From: Algoriphagus sp.
GTDB lineage: Bacteria; Bacteroidota; Bacteroidia; Cytophagales; Cyclobacteriaceae
Assembly (NCBI GenBank): GCA_018336015.1
Contig: JAGXQZ010000069.1
Location: forward strand, 21,806 to 85,805
DNA length: 64,000 nt
Reading direction: 5' to 3'
Part shown: positions 7,411 to 15,572 of the stretch, piece by piece
How positions within the stretch are numbered: position 1 is the first letter of the stretch
Layout: each line of letters opens with the position of its first letter
Translations under genes and position numbers: made by a program
Notes under the pieces: model-generated
The model's database searches: none
What the model was told of the DNA's origin: nothing
What the model saw: only the letters and a program-made list of their open reading frames with translations

Positions 7411-7541
7411 GAAGTACGGTTGAAATACAATAGAAATAGATCCTGAAAAGTCAGGATGAAATAGCAGGAGTTGAATTGATCTCTATTTATTTCTGCCCGA
7501 TTTATCGGGCTATATTTCGAGTGTATTTCTTCCGTATTTCA
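7411..7541 (+). repeat. Inverted repeat with 11-bp periodic arms between hisF and hisIE
   Basis: The left arm reads GAAGTACGGTT, GAAATACAATA, GAAATAGATC from 7411. The complement of the right arm (7511-7541) reads GAAATACGGAA, GAAATACACTC, GAAATATAG. The arms align over about 31 bp with roughly seven mismatches, and GAAATA recurs every 11 bp. The loop contains hairpins TCCTGA/TCAGGA and GCCCGA/TCGGGC. The element ends 14 bases before the hisIE ATG, the same architecture as the heptad elements with a different period. Confidence 0.75.
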
Positions 7542-7555
7542 AAGAAATAAAAAAC

Positions 7556-8152
7556 ATGAACATCGACTTTACTAAAATGAACGGCCTTATCCCTGCCATT
7601 GTCCAAGATGCCTTGAGTGGAAAAGTCCTCATGCAGGGCTTTATGAATGCCGAGGCCTTGGCAAAAACGCAGGAAACTGGGATGGTGACTTTTTTCTCTC
7701 GAAGCAAAGATCGTCTGTGGACCAAAGGAGAGACCTCGGGCAACTTTATGGAGTTGGTGTCGGTCGCCGCTGACTGCGATGGAGATTCTATATTGATCAA
7801 AGCCAATCCAAGAGGTCCCGTGTGTCATACCGGAGCAGATACCTGTTGGGATGAAGAAAATACCTCAAAAACTGGCTTTATCGACCAGCTTCGCGCCATC
7901 ATCAAAGACCGAAAAAACAATCCTTCCGATAAATCCTACACGGCATCTCTTTTTGCCAAAGGCATCAATAAGATCGCTCAAAAAGTAGGGGAGGAAGCTG
8001 TGGAAATCGTGATCGAAGCCAAGGACGATAATAAGGAGCTTTTTCTTGGAGAGGCAGCCGATCTGCTTTTTCACTACCTAGTACTTCTCGAAGCCAAAGG
8101 CTATGAGCTGGATGAAGTGATGGAGGTGCTGATGCAGCGGCATAAGAAGTAA
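7556..8152 (+). CDS. hisIE: Bifunctional phosphoribosyl-AMP cyclohydrolase / phosphoribosyl-ATP pyrophosphohydrolase
   Basis: A 198-residue fusion doing steps 2 and 3 of histidine synthesis. Residues 1-105 are HisI, with FFSRSKDRLWTKGETSGN and the metal cysteines of AADCDGD and PVCHTGADTCW. Residues 108-198 are HisE, with the helical KVGEEAVEIVIEAKD and EAADLLFHYLVLL acidic motifs. It is the last gene of this his group; hisG, hisD, hisC and hisB are not in the window. Confidence 0.97.
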   Translation: MNIDFTKMNGLIPAIVQDALSGKVLMQGFMNAEALAKTQETGMVTFFSRSKDRLWTKGETSGNFMELVSVAADCDGDSILIKANPRGPVCHTGADTCWDEENTSKTGFIDQLRAIIKDRKNNPSDKSYTASLFAKGINKIAQKVGEEAVEIVIEAKDDNKELFLGEAADLLFHYLVLLEAKGYELDEVMEVLMQRHKK

Positions 8153-8155
8153 GCA

Positions 8156-8190
8156 AAAAGCCCGGTCAATTTGGCCGGGCTTAGTTTTTT
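8156..8190 (+). terminator. Rho-independent terminator after hisIE
   Basis: Stem AAGCCCGG(TC) at 8158-8167 pairs with (GG)CCGGGCTT at 8173-8182 around AATTT, followed by a T-rich tract at 8185-8190. It closes the his group and lies between convergent hisIE and the S41 protease gene. Confidence 0.88.
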
Positions 8191-9508
8191 AGAAGGCTGG
8201 AAACTCTTGCTGAAGCCCTTTGAAGGCATCGATCATTTCCCACTTAGGTTTGTAATAGGTGTCCACCATTCTGCCGCTTACATTTCCCGTCTGAATGTAT
8301 TGCAAGGCCGCTGCCAGCCTCAAATCTCTCAGATCTCCCCAAGGAAATTGAGGGCTGTCACCTACCTGAAAATTTGCCGGAAATCCTTCAAAATATTCTG
8401 CCTTTCCTTGCGCGTTAGCAGTGGCAAATGTAATCGGTACAAGTTCTACATTGTTGTCAACCAAGGTGCGGTTATACCTTGAGAGTGGAAAAGATCCCAC
8501 TGGCTTTCCAAACGTATTGTCACCAATCAAGATCACTTGGGTGTAAGGGGTAAGGTTGTTGATGATCAACTCCGAAGCGGAAGCCGATCCGCGGGAAGTG
8601 ATGAAAATAATACGACTGAGGTTCAGGGATCCTATTTTGGAGAAATTGACAGAGTTATTATTACTGGACTTGAGGTCATTCAGCTTATTGGTATACATCA
8701 ATTTGCCCGAATTAGCGGATTGGATCAGGTAATTACTGATTTGCTCCGCTACTGCTACTGAACCACCGCCATTGTACCTGAGGTCAATAATGAGTTCTTG
8801 AATCCCTTGATTTTGGAAGAATTCCATAGAACTCTGGACTTCAGCACTTCTCGTTGGGTTCAATCCAGCTGTGGCTTTGAAGCTTTGATAAGCCCAGTAG
8901 CCCACTTTTTTTCCTCCAGCTTCAAGCACTCTCCTATCCAACACAGAGTTGGACTGGTATTCTGCTTTTACATTAGTTCGGGTAGTGGTAGTGCCGTCAG
9001 GAAGCTTGAAAGTGAAGGTGTTGCTTATACCAGGATCTGGTCCTCCGAGCTTGAAATCATATCCGCCAGAGGCCAGTTTGTACTCAGAGATAGGTTTTCC
9101 ATTGATTTGGGTGATTTCCCATCCACGTTTCCAACCGTCTTTTCCAGCAGGAGCTTCGTCAAAAACAAAGGAAACGAACAATCTTTCATCTGAGGTAAAT
9201 GCAAATCCAAACCCGTGTCCTGCATTTCTTCCTACAAAGGAATTATTGAAGGCTTCCTGAGTAGTCAGGTAAGAGAAGCGGTCAAGCGGTTTGAAGATAA
9301 TCCCGTCCAGCAATTCCTCGTTGGATAAGAACTTGGTCAGGTCCACAGTAGCAGGTATTCTGGTATTCCAGAAATACCACTCCCGCATGGTATCTACGAT
9401 CGCTTTTTTGACATCAGATCCGTTTTGGGTAGGGGTGGGATCTTCTTTGGGATCACATGCTACAAATGCTATCCACACTATTCCAATAATCCACTTGAGC
9501 TTTTTCAT
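8189..9508 (-). CDS. S41 family (C-terminal processing type) peptidase, lipoprotein
   Basis: A 439-residue predicted lipoprotein: a hydrophobic signal ends at the lipobox with Cys18 (FVACDP). A PDZ-like region lies around 95-180 (GHGFGFAF, GWEITQINGKPI). The S41 core follows, with LIIDLRYNGGG at 239-249 and the serine nucleophile motif RGSASASEL at 306-314. Such Bacteroidota paralogues degrade or process envelope proteins. It stands alone, convergent with the his cluster; the specific substrate is unknown. Confidence 0.9.
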   Translation of the reverse strand: MKKLKWIIGIVWIAFVACDPKEDPTPTQNGSDVKKAIVDTMREWYFWNTRIPATVDLTKFLSNEELLDGIIFKPLDRFSYLTTQEAFNNSFVGRNAGHGFGFAFTSDERLFVSFVFDEAPAGKDGWKRGWEITQINGKPISEYKLASGGYDFKLGGPDPGISNTFTFKLPDGTTTTRTNVKAEYQSNSVLDRRVLEAGGKKVGYWAYQSFKATAGLNPTRSAEVQSSMEFFQNQGIQELIIDLRYNGGGSVAVAEQISNYLIQSANSGKLMYTNKLNDLKSSNNNSVNFSKIGSLNLSRIIFITSRGSASASELIINNLTPYTQVILIGDNTFGKPVGSFPLSRYNRTLVDNNVELVPITFATANAQGKAEYFEGFPANFQVGDSPQFPWGDLRDLRLAAALQYIQTGNVSGRMVDTYYKPKWEMIDAFKGLQQEFPAF

Positions 9509-9560
9509 AATCCTATTTTATTTCTCTTCCTAAACGGATTAAGATGGGGGATTTGTTTTC

Positions 9561-9956
9561 TTAAATGGCGATATCGTAGACTTTCACCGTCTTCCACATA
9601 TGGGAATATTTGGCGATGAATTCGAGGTGAAGCGGGTCAGACTGATAGGCAGCCTGAGCCTCTAAAGAATCAAAAAACATGGTGCAGGAAACATGGAAAC
9701 TATGGTCTACCACTTCTCTTTTTTCGGTAGGGGCAGGAGTTCCCATGATAAACTGAGCCACATCCTTGCAGCGTCCAAGCATAGGGGCAGCATCTGTCAT
9801 AAATTCTTTGAGATCAGAATCCTTGTGTAACCAAAAGTAAACTTGATGAATCATTTTTTGAGCTGACATAGTGTTTGAGGTTAGGGTGTGAATGGGTAAA
9901 ACACTCGCAGCGCCTGCTGCGGTGAGGGTTTTTATAAAAGATCGACGTGATTTCAT
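9561..9956 (-). CDS. Dabb (stress-responsive A/B barrel) protein with Tat-like signal
   Basis: A 131-residue protein starting with SRRSFIKT, a twin-arginine-type signal followed by a hydrophobic stretch ending near residue 32. The remainder (MIHQVYFWLHKDSDLKEF, FHVSCTMFFDSLEAQAAYQ) is a Dabb ferredoxin-like domain. The family dimerises into small barrels and has been linked to stress response and some enzymatic roles; this member's function is unknown. It is divergent from the aldo/keto reductase. Confidence 0.8.
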   Translation of the reverse strand: MKSRRSFIKTLTAAGAASVLPIHTLTSNTMSAQKMIHQVYFWLHKDSDLKEFMTDAAPMLGRCKDVAQFIMGTPAPTEKREVVDHSFHVSCTMFFDSLEAQAAYQSDPLHLEFIAKYSHMWKTVKVYDIAI

Positions 9957-10089
9957 TCCTCTTTCGGAAGCTTTTTGATGGTTGGTAATTCCCCTTTAAA
10001 GGTGGATAAAGATAAAGATATAAATTGCTTTTCGAATGAAGGATTGGAGTAGACAAGGTGGGAATGTTGATCGTTAAAAGTGAAATTTC

Positions 10090-11076
10090 ATGAAATACAG
10101 GACTTTGGGAAAAACCGGTTGGCAAGTTTCTGAGATTGGTTTGGGGACTTGGCAAGTAGGTGGAGGTTGGGGAAAGCCTTTCGACTTGAAGAAAGCTGAA
10201 TTGATTTTGAATTCTGCTTTGGACCAAGGGATCAATTTTGTGGATACAGCAGATGTCTACGATGGTGGTCTTAGCGAAGCTTCTGTAGGTAGAGCAGTTC
10301 GACAAAGTAAAAATAAAGTCTACGTCGCCACCAAATGCGGCCGACGGATTCAGCCACATCTTAATGAAGGCTACACTCCTGAAAGACTTCGAAAACACGT
10401 TGAAGACAGCCTAAGTAATTTGGGCTTGGGGCAAATAGACCTGATTCAGTTGCACTGTCCACCATCGGAAGTTTATAAGCGAGATGAGATTTTTTCACTT
10501 TTTGAGGATTTGAAAAAGGAGGGGAAAATTGCCGAAATGGGGGTAAGTGTGGAGCGGATCGATGAAGCGATTGGGGCGATGGAGTATGAAGTGGTTTCTA
10601 CGGTTCAGGTGATCTTCAATTTATTCAGGCAAAAGCCAATTGAACAGCTATTTCCACTTGCCGAAGCAAAGAATGTAGGTTTGATTATCCGTGTCCCTTT
10701 GGCAAGCGGGCTATTATCAGGGAAAATTACTCCATCGACTATCTTTCAAAAGGATGATCATCGCTTCTTCAATCGTGAAGGTAAAGCCTTTGACAAAGGG
10801 GAGACCTTTTCAGGGGTTCCTTTGGAAAATGCCTTTCCTGCTTTGGAAGAATTAAAGGGATACTTTGCGGATGATCACAACTTGGCTGCTCAAGCTCTGA
10901 GATGGATTTTGATGTTTAAACAAGTAGGGACAGTAATTCCCGGAGCCTCTTCTGTGGATCAAGTGGAAAAAAATATCCGAGCATCTCAATTGCCTCCTTT
11001 GAGTCCGCATCAGATGCAAGAGGCGGTAAGGATTTATGAAAAGTATATCAAACAAGAAATTCACCCTCAGTGGTAA
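10090..11076 (+). CDS. Aldo/keto reductase
   Basis: A 328-residue TIM-barrel NADPH-dependent oxidoreductase. The catalytic tetrad is visible as Asp52, Tyr57 (VDTADVYDGG), Lys82 (ATKCGRR) and His122 (IQLHCPP). The C-terminal IPGASSVDQVEKNI cofactor-binding segment is typical of the YajO/Tas-like group. Substrate cannot be read from sequence. It ends at a strong bidirectional terminator. Confidence 0.92.
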   Translation: MKYRTLGKTGWQVSEIGLGTWQVGGGWGKPFDLKKAELILNSALDQGINFVDTADVYDGGLSEASVGRAVRQSKNKVYVATKCGRRIQPHLNEGYTPERLRKHVEDSLSNLGLGQIDLIQLHCPPSEVYKRDEIFSLFEDLKKEGKIAEMGVSVERIDEAIGAMEYEVVSTVQVIFNLFRQKPIEQLFPLAEAKNVGLIIRVPLASGLLSGKITPSTIFQKDDHRFFNREGKAFDKGETFSGVPLENAFPALEELKGYFADDHNLAAQALRWILMFKQVGTVIPGASSVDQVEKNIRASQLPPLSPHQMQEAVRIYEKYIKQEIHPQW

Positions 11077-11116
11077 AACAACGGGGCCGGAGATATTTTC
11101 CGGCCCCGCTGTTTTA
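11075..11116 (+). terminator. Bidirectional terminator
   Basis: CGGGGCCGGA (11082-11091) pairs perfectly with TCCGGCCCCG (11099-11108), flanked by AAAACA on the left and TGTTTT on the right. It separates the convergent aldo/keto reductase and 11114-12007 genes. Confidence 0.85.
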
Positions 11117-12007
11117 AAGAACTATTCGGGAAGCTAAGTTTTTGAAATAAGGGTTCTGGTCAGAAATCAAGAAGTAATTGGTGGTGATTTTTTCGTTTCG
11201 CTCCATCAAAATCAACGATTCTTCATCGGCATGGATTACTTTTAGCTCTCTGGCTTTGGTAGGTAGGTCTTTGGTTTTGACATAGATTTCGCCCTCTTTT
11301 TCCAATACTTCTGTAATTCTGAACATGATTGGTTTTCTGTCTTCGCCATAGGTTGTGGCAATGGTTCGCTCTGGAGACCAAGCGTTGCGGTTTAGTCTGT
11401 GTGTCTGGTAATGATGGAAAGATCGGGTATTCACCAGCTCTTTTACTTTACTAGCGTTAACCTTTTTGGTGGAATAGCCGGTGCCATTGAATGTCGTTTG
11501 GGTAGAAGATCCTGCTTGGTTTTGACTACCGAATCGGTTGCCGCGCTGGTAGACATCCCCAATGTACACCACATTTGCCCCGATCATGGCTGCTTCGGCT
11601 TTCAATTTGTCCAAGGCTCTATTTTTCACTTCATTGATGCTGGAAAGTGTCGTCACTCCCGTGGCTTTGCTAAACAATTCTCCAGTTGGCTCTAGTCCCG
11701 CGATGTCCTCTGGATTGTAAGTGATGAATACCTTTTCAAAATCATCCAAGCCATTCACTTCTTTGATTGGGCTTTCGAAAACCTCCTCTCGTCCTGATGA
11801 AAAGACAATTTTGGTGACTTGGTGCTTGCTGATGGTGTAGACCGTTTCCTCATTTGGATAAGAGTACTTGATGCTGTTTAGCCCGACTTCTTTGATGGAG
11901 ACTTCTTTTTGCCCATCTAGGAGGAAAAGTACATCAGGTTGTTTTTGTCCAAAAGCACTTGAAAAATTGGCTAAAATGGCGAGGGAAAGGATTGATTTTT
12001 TAATCAT
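11114..12007 (-). CDS. Secreted protein of unknown function
   Basis: A 297-residue protein with a cleavable signal (MIKKSILSLAILANFSSAFG-Q). I do not recognise a named family. Repeated short beta-rich segments such as ISKHQVTKIVFSSGREE resemble proteins common in Bacteroidota that begin with a 'response to cellular stimulus' beta module. A segment near residues 125-150 (RALDKLKAEAAMIGANVVYIGD) looks like the helix-strand of YbjQ-like domains. It is the last chromosomal gene before the island. Confidence 0.6.
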   Translation of the reverse strand: MIKKSILSLAILANFSSAFGQKQPDVLFLLDGQKEVSIKEVGLNSIKYSYPNEETVYTISKHQVTKIVFSSGREEVFESPIKEVNGLDDFEKVFITYNPEDIAGLEPTGELFSKATGVTTLSSINEVKNRALDKLKAEAAMIGANVVYIGDVYQRGNRFGSQNQAGSSTQTTFNGTGYSTKKVNASKVKELVNTRSFHHYQTHRLNRNAWSPERTIATTYGEDRKPIMFRITEVLEKEGEIYVKTKDLPTKARELKVIHADEESLILMERNEKITTNYFLISDQNPYFKNLASRIVL

Positions 12008-12335
12008 GCTTATAAGGGTTTGCTATTAATGGACGGGAGAATTTGCTTTGGGTTCCGTGTTTTTCCATTTTTGCAATAAAAAGATTAATAAAAAGCAAAA
12101 GTAAGCAAAACGATTAAAACCGTTTATATACAATGCTTTATGAAACAGTAGTCTTAGTTTGGAACTCGGTGTCTGATAGGTTTTAGTCGTGAAAGCACAA
12201 AGTTAGGTTACTAATTCGTTACCGATTGACAAAGGCAATCTATAAACTAACTATCTATATTTCAGTGTTTTGCGTTCTTTTTCATATTCCCTTGTAACTC
12301 AATATAATTTAATTTTAACATTAAACATTTGAGTT
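12008..12335 (+). other. Left island boundary region, non-coding
   Basis: No gene is supported here. AT content rises from about 12070. Bases 12208-12226 (TTACTAATTCGTTACCGAT) match motifs at 13506-13524 and 20966-20984 with one or two differences, and weaker similarity continues to about 12260. The stretch before 12336 is an AT-rich leader of the integrase remnant. The exact junction with chromosomal DNA cannot be fixed without a comparison genome. Confidence 0.6.
12208..12226 (+). repeat. 19-bp att-like direct repeat, left copy
   Basis: TTACTAATTCGTTACCGAT differs at one base from 20966-20984 and at two from 13506-13524. All three are in the same orientation. It lies upstream of the integrase remnant, where attL of an integrated element is expected. 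An attachment-site role is inferred. Confidence 0.5.
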
Positions 12336-12815
12336 ATGGAGCAGACAAAAAAATCCACGTTCAAACTACTTTTCTACCTGAAAAAGAATGAGCCAAAAAA
12401 GAACGGTAACGCCCCTGTTATGGCACGTATTACCATTGATGGAATAGCTAAAACTTTAGGAACAAAGTTAGAAATCAACCCTAATAATTGGGATTTAAAG
12501 CATGGAAGAGTTGAAGGCAAGAGTGCCAAAGCATTGAGTATTAATCAAAAATTGGATAACATACGGGGACGTATTGACACTATTTATGAAGATATGCTAA
12601 AACACGAGGGATTTGTGACAGCACAAAAACTAAAACTTGAATTTCTCGGTGTTGGTGTTATGGAAGATTCCTTGCTGAAAGTATTTAAAAAGAACAATGA
12701 GGACTTTGGAAAAATGGTGGCAAAAGGAGAACGAGCCAACAGTACATACTACAAATACAAATGTAATCGAAAAAGGTGGAGAATGATGGATCAATTTCAA
12801 ATACAATGCTGTTAA
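12336..12815 (+). pseudogene. Tyrosine recombinase (integrase) N-terminal fragment
   Basis: Residues 1 to about 141 match the N-terminal arm-binding region and start of the core-binding domain of Bacteroidota tyrosine integrases (KSTFKLLFYLKKNEPKKNG, TKLEINPNNWDLKHGRVEG). The match breaks at STYYKYK near 12760, after which the frame runs into the complement of the rteC fragment and stops at 12815. The catalytic domain with its R-H-R-Y residues is absent, so it cannot recombine DNA. It marks the left end of a deleted conjugative or mobilisable transposon. Confidence 0.85.
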
Positions 12816-13251
12816 GCCCATCGTGATAATTTATATTTCCTCTTTTAAAATAGATTTGATCACGATCCGTTCGTCCAGAACGGTAATATCGGTAAAAATC
12901 CGAATTACAAACATGCTCACTGTATTCTCGTTTCAGATGTGCTAACTGCATAGTGAAATAGTTATAATACATTTTACCAGTATCAACCGGGCAAGTGGTT
13001 TCTATACGATAGATCTTGTTGTAATAGATCAATTTTCCAAGTATTTGAGGTTTTATGGTACGAAAGAAATTTATCTCTTCAGTGTCATTCTCAAATCCTT
13101 CTTCCAGTATATGTTTCTTAACAGAAAATAAGTGATCTTGCAAATATTGAGTCATCTCAAAAGCCTCATCAATAATCCTTTTACTTTCTAATGAAATTTT
13201 ATCCTCCTTATTGTGGATTTCTAAAATAATGTTCTGTAAAGTATATTCCAT
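12763..13251 (-). pseudogene. rteC: RteC family regulator, 3'-truncated
   Basis: About 163 residues match RteC, the regulator of excision genes in CTnDOT-type conjugative transposons: EINFFRTIKPQILGKLIYYN, ETTCPVDTGKMYYNYF, HLKREYSEHVCNSDFYRYY and SSFSTFFDY-like residues. Homology stops at FFDY, and 25 unrelated codons (to 12685) read through the complement of the integrase fragment. The C-terminal part is missing, so it is probably inactive. The tail-to-tail junction with the integrase at 12760-12766 is a deletion scar. Confidence 0.8.
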
Positions 13252-13332
13252 AATTAATAATTTTGTGAGGATTACCTAAGTTTCAATAAGAATTCCCCAG
13301 TTAAATCACAAAATTTATAATTACAAATGAAT

Positions 13333-13370
13333 AAAACCCCCAAGTTGGGTGGAACTTGGGGAATTTTTTC
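13333..13370 (+). terminator. Terminator-like hairpin before the cargo operon
   Basis: CCCCAAGTT (13338-13346) pairs with AACTTGGGG (13353-13361) around a 6-nt loop and is followed by TTTTTT. On the + strand it would insulate the cargo promoter from upstream transcription. Confidence 0.7.
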
Positions 13371-13449
13371 TGGCCCAAAAGAACCTAAAAAATTGAATGA
13401 GGAAGATAAAAATAGTATAAAAAGATAAAATCTCTTGACCTATTTTTTG

Positions 13450-13457
13450 TATTTTTG
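13450..13457 (+). promoter_or_regulatory. Candidate -7 element of the cargo operon
   Basis: TATTTTTG is an exact TAnnTTTG match, about 30 bp before the leader ORF at 13487. A TTG at 13435 is closer than usual for a -33 box, so only the -7 part is supported. The equivalent position in the right-hand module has TATATTTG at 20908. Confidence 0.5.
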
Positions 13458-13486
13458 TTTTGTTGTTACAAGGAAAACAAGATTAA

Positions 13487-13573
13487 ATGAATGCAATGAG
13501 CACCATTACTAAATCGTTACCTATAGTATTTTCCATTCTTGTAAACTACTCTTTATTACTCACTTTAGGCTAG
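13487..13573 (+). CDS. Leader peptide (28 aa) upstream of the msr operon
   Basis: A short ORF beginning MNAMSTITKSLPIVFSILVN and ending LTLG. The right-edge module at 20941 encodes STITKSLPIEFSSLVNYSLL in the same position behind a similar promoter. The two DNAs differ at 8 of about 73 positions, and the encoded cores at about 5 of 24 residues. The position between promoter and the first msrA, with a T-tract after the stop, suggests a regulatory leader. I do not recognise a described family. Confidence 0.5.
   Translation: MNAMSTITKSLPIVFSILVNYSLLLTLG
13506..13524 (+). repeat. 19-bp att-like direct repeat, internal copy
   Basis: TTACTAAATCGTTACCTAT lies inside the leader ORF. It separates the integrase/rteC scar from the cargo operon. 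The surrounding ~130 bp are similar to the right-edge module around 20966. Confidence 0.5.
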
Positions 13574-13632
13574 ATTAGTTTTTTTTTAATATAAAAGACG
13601 CTAGCTCAGATAATAATTTGTTAATAAGAAAT

Positions 13633-14118
13633 ATGAAAAAAATAGGTTTTGGTGGAGGCTGTCATTGGTGTACAGAAGCCATATTTCAGGCTTTAAATGG
13701 CGTTGAGTCTGTGGAGCAGGGCTGGATCTCCTCATTGAACCCCTATGATACATTTTCAGAAGCCGTTATTGTCCATTTTAATGAAGGCATCACACTGGAT
13801 GTGTTAATTGAAGTGCATCTGCTGACGCATAGTAGCGCAAGCGCACACAGTATGCGTTACAAGTATCGTTCGGCAGTGTATTATATTGATCCCAATGATA
13901 AAGACACTATCGAAATAATAATCAATAAACTGTCAAAGGAAAATGACACCAAATATATTACACAGACACTGCCCTTGGCAGACTTCAGATTGAATTCGGA
14001 GCGTTTCCTCAATTATTATAAAAAAGACAAACAGAAACCTTTCTGCCAAACCAATATAAATCCTAAACTAGCTGCAATACGCAAAACATTCGGTCATCAT
14101 ATTCGAAATGATTTTTAA
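13633..14118 (+). CDS. msrA: MsrA-family methionine sulfoxide reductase (GGCHWC variant)
   Basis: A 161-residue PMSR-fold protein; ATG 13633 is preferred over TTG 13618. The usual GCFWG motif is replaced by GGGCHWCTE, keeping the catalytic Cys10 and adding Cys13. SAHSMRYKYRSAVYY corresponds to the MsrA region around the conserved tyrosines. MsrA reduces methionine-S-sulfoxide in proteins. The variant belongs to a divergent subgroup, so its substrate range is uncertain. It is the first gene of the cargo, 60 bp after the leader peptide. Confidence 0.78.
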   Translation: MKKIGFGGGCHWCTEAIFQALNGVESVEQGWISSLNPYDTFSEAVIVHFNEGITLDVLIEVHLLTHSSASAHSMRYKYRSAVYYIDPNDKDTIEIIINKLSKENDTKYITQTLPLADFRLNSERFLNYYKKDKQKPFCQTNINPKLAAIRKTFGHHIRNDF

Positions 14119-14218
14119 GATGGGAAGAATTGCCAAAATATCGGGTGATAACGGTAAGAGAAAGGGTATTGCCGTATATTAACTTTGTGGAGTTAGATAA
14201 CAATTAAAGTTTTTAGTT

Positions 14219-14545
14219 ATGAGAAAAATAGAAAGTAAACAGGAATTTGAAGAAACAATTCAAAAAGAAGCAAGCGTAGTTGTAGATTTTTACGCCGACT
14301 GGTGTGGTCCTTGCCAGACGCTATTACCCACATTGGATGACCTGTCCAAAGACTTTGAGGGGAAGGTCAAAATAGTTAAAGTTAATGTTGATAATCAACA
14401 GGAACTTGCCCAGCGTTTTGGTGTGCGTAGCATCCCCACATTGATCTTTTTCAAGAACCAAAAAGCTGTGGAGACCATAGTAGGTCTTCGAACCAAGGAT
14501 GAACTTCAAAAGAAGATATCCGCGTTGGAAATAGGAAATAAATAG
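14219..14545 (+). CDS. trxA: Thioredoxin
   Basis: A 108-residue cytoplasmic thioredoxin with active site WCGPC (Cys29, Cys32), YADWCGPCQTL context and cis-proline in RSIPTLIFF. It reduces disulfides and is the natural electron donor for MsrA and MsrB, which fits its place between them. A 100-bp gap upstream holds TAACTTTG, a possible -7 element. Confidence 0.95.
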   Translation: MRKIESKQEFEETIQKEASVVVDFYADWCGPCQTLLPTLDDLSKDFEGKVKIVKVNVDNQQELAQRFGVRSIPTLIFFKNQKAVETIVGLRTKDELQKKISALEIGNK

Positions 14546-14566
14546 TAACATTCAAAATAAATAGTT

Positions 14567-15013
14567 ATGTTAAACTGGAATGATATCATCAAGTTCGTAA
14601 ACAAAGGTAATCCTGTTCCGACTCGCAGGGTGGAAAAAACAGACGAGGAATGGAAAGAACTGTTAAGCCCCGATTCGTATTTTGTTACCAGGGGGAAGGG
14701 TACTGAGCGAGCACATAGTTCGGATATGTGCGGCTTATTTGAACCGGGTAAATATGAATGTATCAGTTGTGGAACACCTTTGTTTGATGCAACTGAAAAA
14801 TTTAACAGCACTTCTGGCTGGCCTTCTTTCACTCAGCCCATAGCTGTTGAAAATATTGCCTACCATAAGGATGGTGGTTATGGTATGATAAGAGTGGAAA
14901 CGACCTGCAATGTCTGTGATGCGCATTTGGGCCATGTTTTTCCGGATGGTCCTGCACCAAGTGGTCTTAGATACTGTATCAATGCCGTGGCGCTTAAGAA
15001 AGTAGAGGGCTGA
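14567..15013 (+). CDS. msrB: Peptide-methionine (R)-S-oxide reductase
   Basis: A 148-residue MsrB that reduces methionine-R-sulfoxide. The zinc site is two CxxC pairs (Cys65/68 and Cys114/117), and the catalytic residue is Cys137 in LRYCINA. GWPSF and HLGHVFPDGP are family signatures. It is cytoplasmic, with no signal, and covers the stereoisomer not handled by the three MsrA proteins here. Confidence 0.96.
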   Translation: MLNWNDIIKFVNKGNPVPTRRVEKTDEEWKELLSPDSYFVTRGKGTERAHSSDMCGLFEPGKYECISCGTPLFDATEKFNSTSGWPSFTQPIAVENIAYHKDGGYGMIRVETTCNVCDAHLGHVFPDGPAPSGLRYCINAVALKKVEG

Positions 15014-15076
15014 GATCTCTCAAGCATTTCAGATCAAAAATTTTAAAGAACTTAAATAAAATAAAAGCTATAAGTA

Positions 15077-15568
15077 ATGGAAAATTTGAAAAAAGCATAT
15101 TTGGCGGGTGGATGTTTCTGGGGCATGGAAGATCTTTTCAGAGCACGTCCTGGCGTAATTAATACCGAAGTCGGGTACTTAGGGGGACAGAACGATAATC
15201 CCACCTACGAGTATCATCCCGGCCATGCAGAGGGTGTTGAAATTACCTATGATCCAAGCAAGACAACTTATAGGGAGTTATTGGATTATTTTTTCAGGGT
15301 ACATGATCCCAGCACGGTAGATAGGCAGGGCAATGACAGGGGCAAAAGTTACCGCTCGGCACTATTCATTCAGAACGATGAAGAAGGAAATGATGCCGTG
15401 GAAATGATCAAATTAGTTGATGATTCGCAACGCTGGCCTGGAAAGGTAGTAACGACATTGGAGCCGTTCACAAAATTTTGGCCTGCCGAAGACTACCATC
15501 AAGATTATCTGGTCAAAAATCCGAATGGCTACACCTGCCACTTTGAGCGCTTTGGAACTTTTTTGTAA
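15077..15568 (+). CDS. msrA: Peptide-methionine (S)-S-oxide reductase, cytoplasmic
   Basis: A 163-residue canonical Msr[10 protein letters not shown] with catalytic Cys13, [18 protein letters not shown] and the C-terminal EDYHQDYL motif. No signal peptide. Downstream resolving cysteines are not in the usual C-terminal tail; Cys154 (YTCHF) is the only late one. It sits between msrB and a 69-aa gene in the same operon. Confidence 0.96.
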   Translation: MENLKKAYLAGGCFWGMEDLFRARPGVINTEVGYLGGQNDNPTYEYHPGHAEGVEITYDPSKTTYRELLDYFFRVHDPSTVDRQGNDRGKSYRSALFIQNDEEGNDAVEMIKLVDDSQRWPGKVVTTLEPFTKFWPAEDYHQDYLVKNPNGYTCHFERFGTFL

Positions 15569-15572
15569 AGCA

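Noticed and set aside
12097..12114. A GCAAAAGTAA stretch resembling the complement of the CTnDOT core GTANNTTTGC
   Set aside because: It is one base off the core, and no matching copy was found at the right edge, so it was not called an att site.
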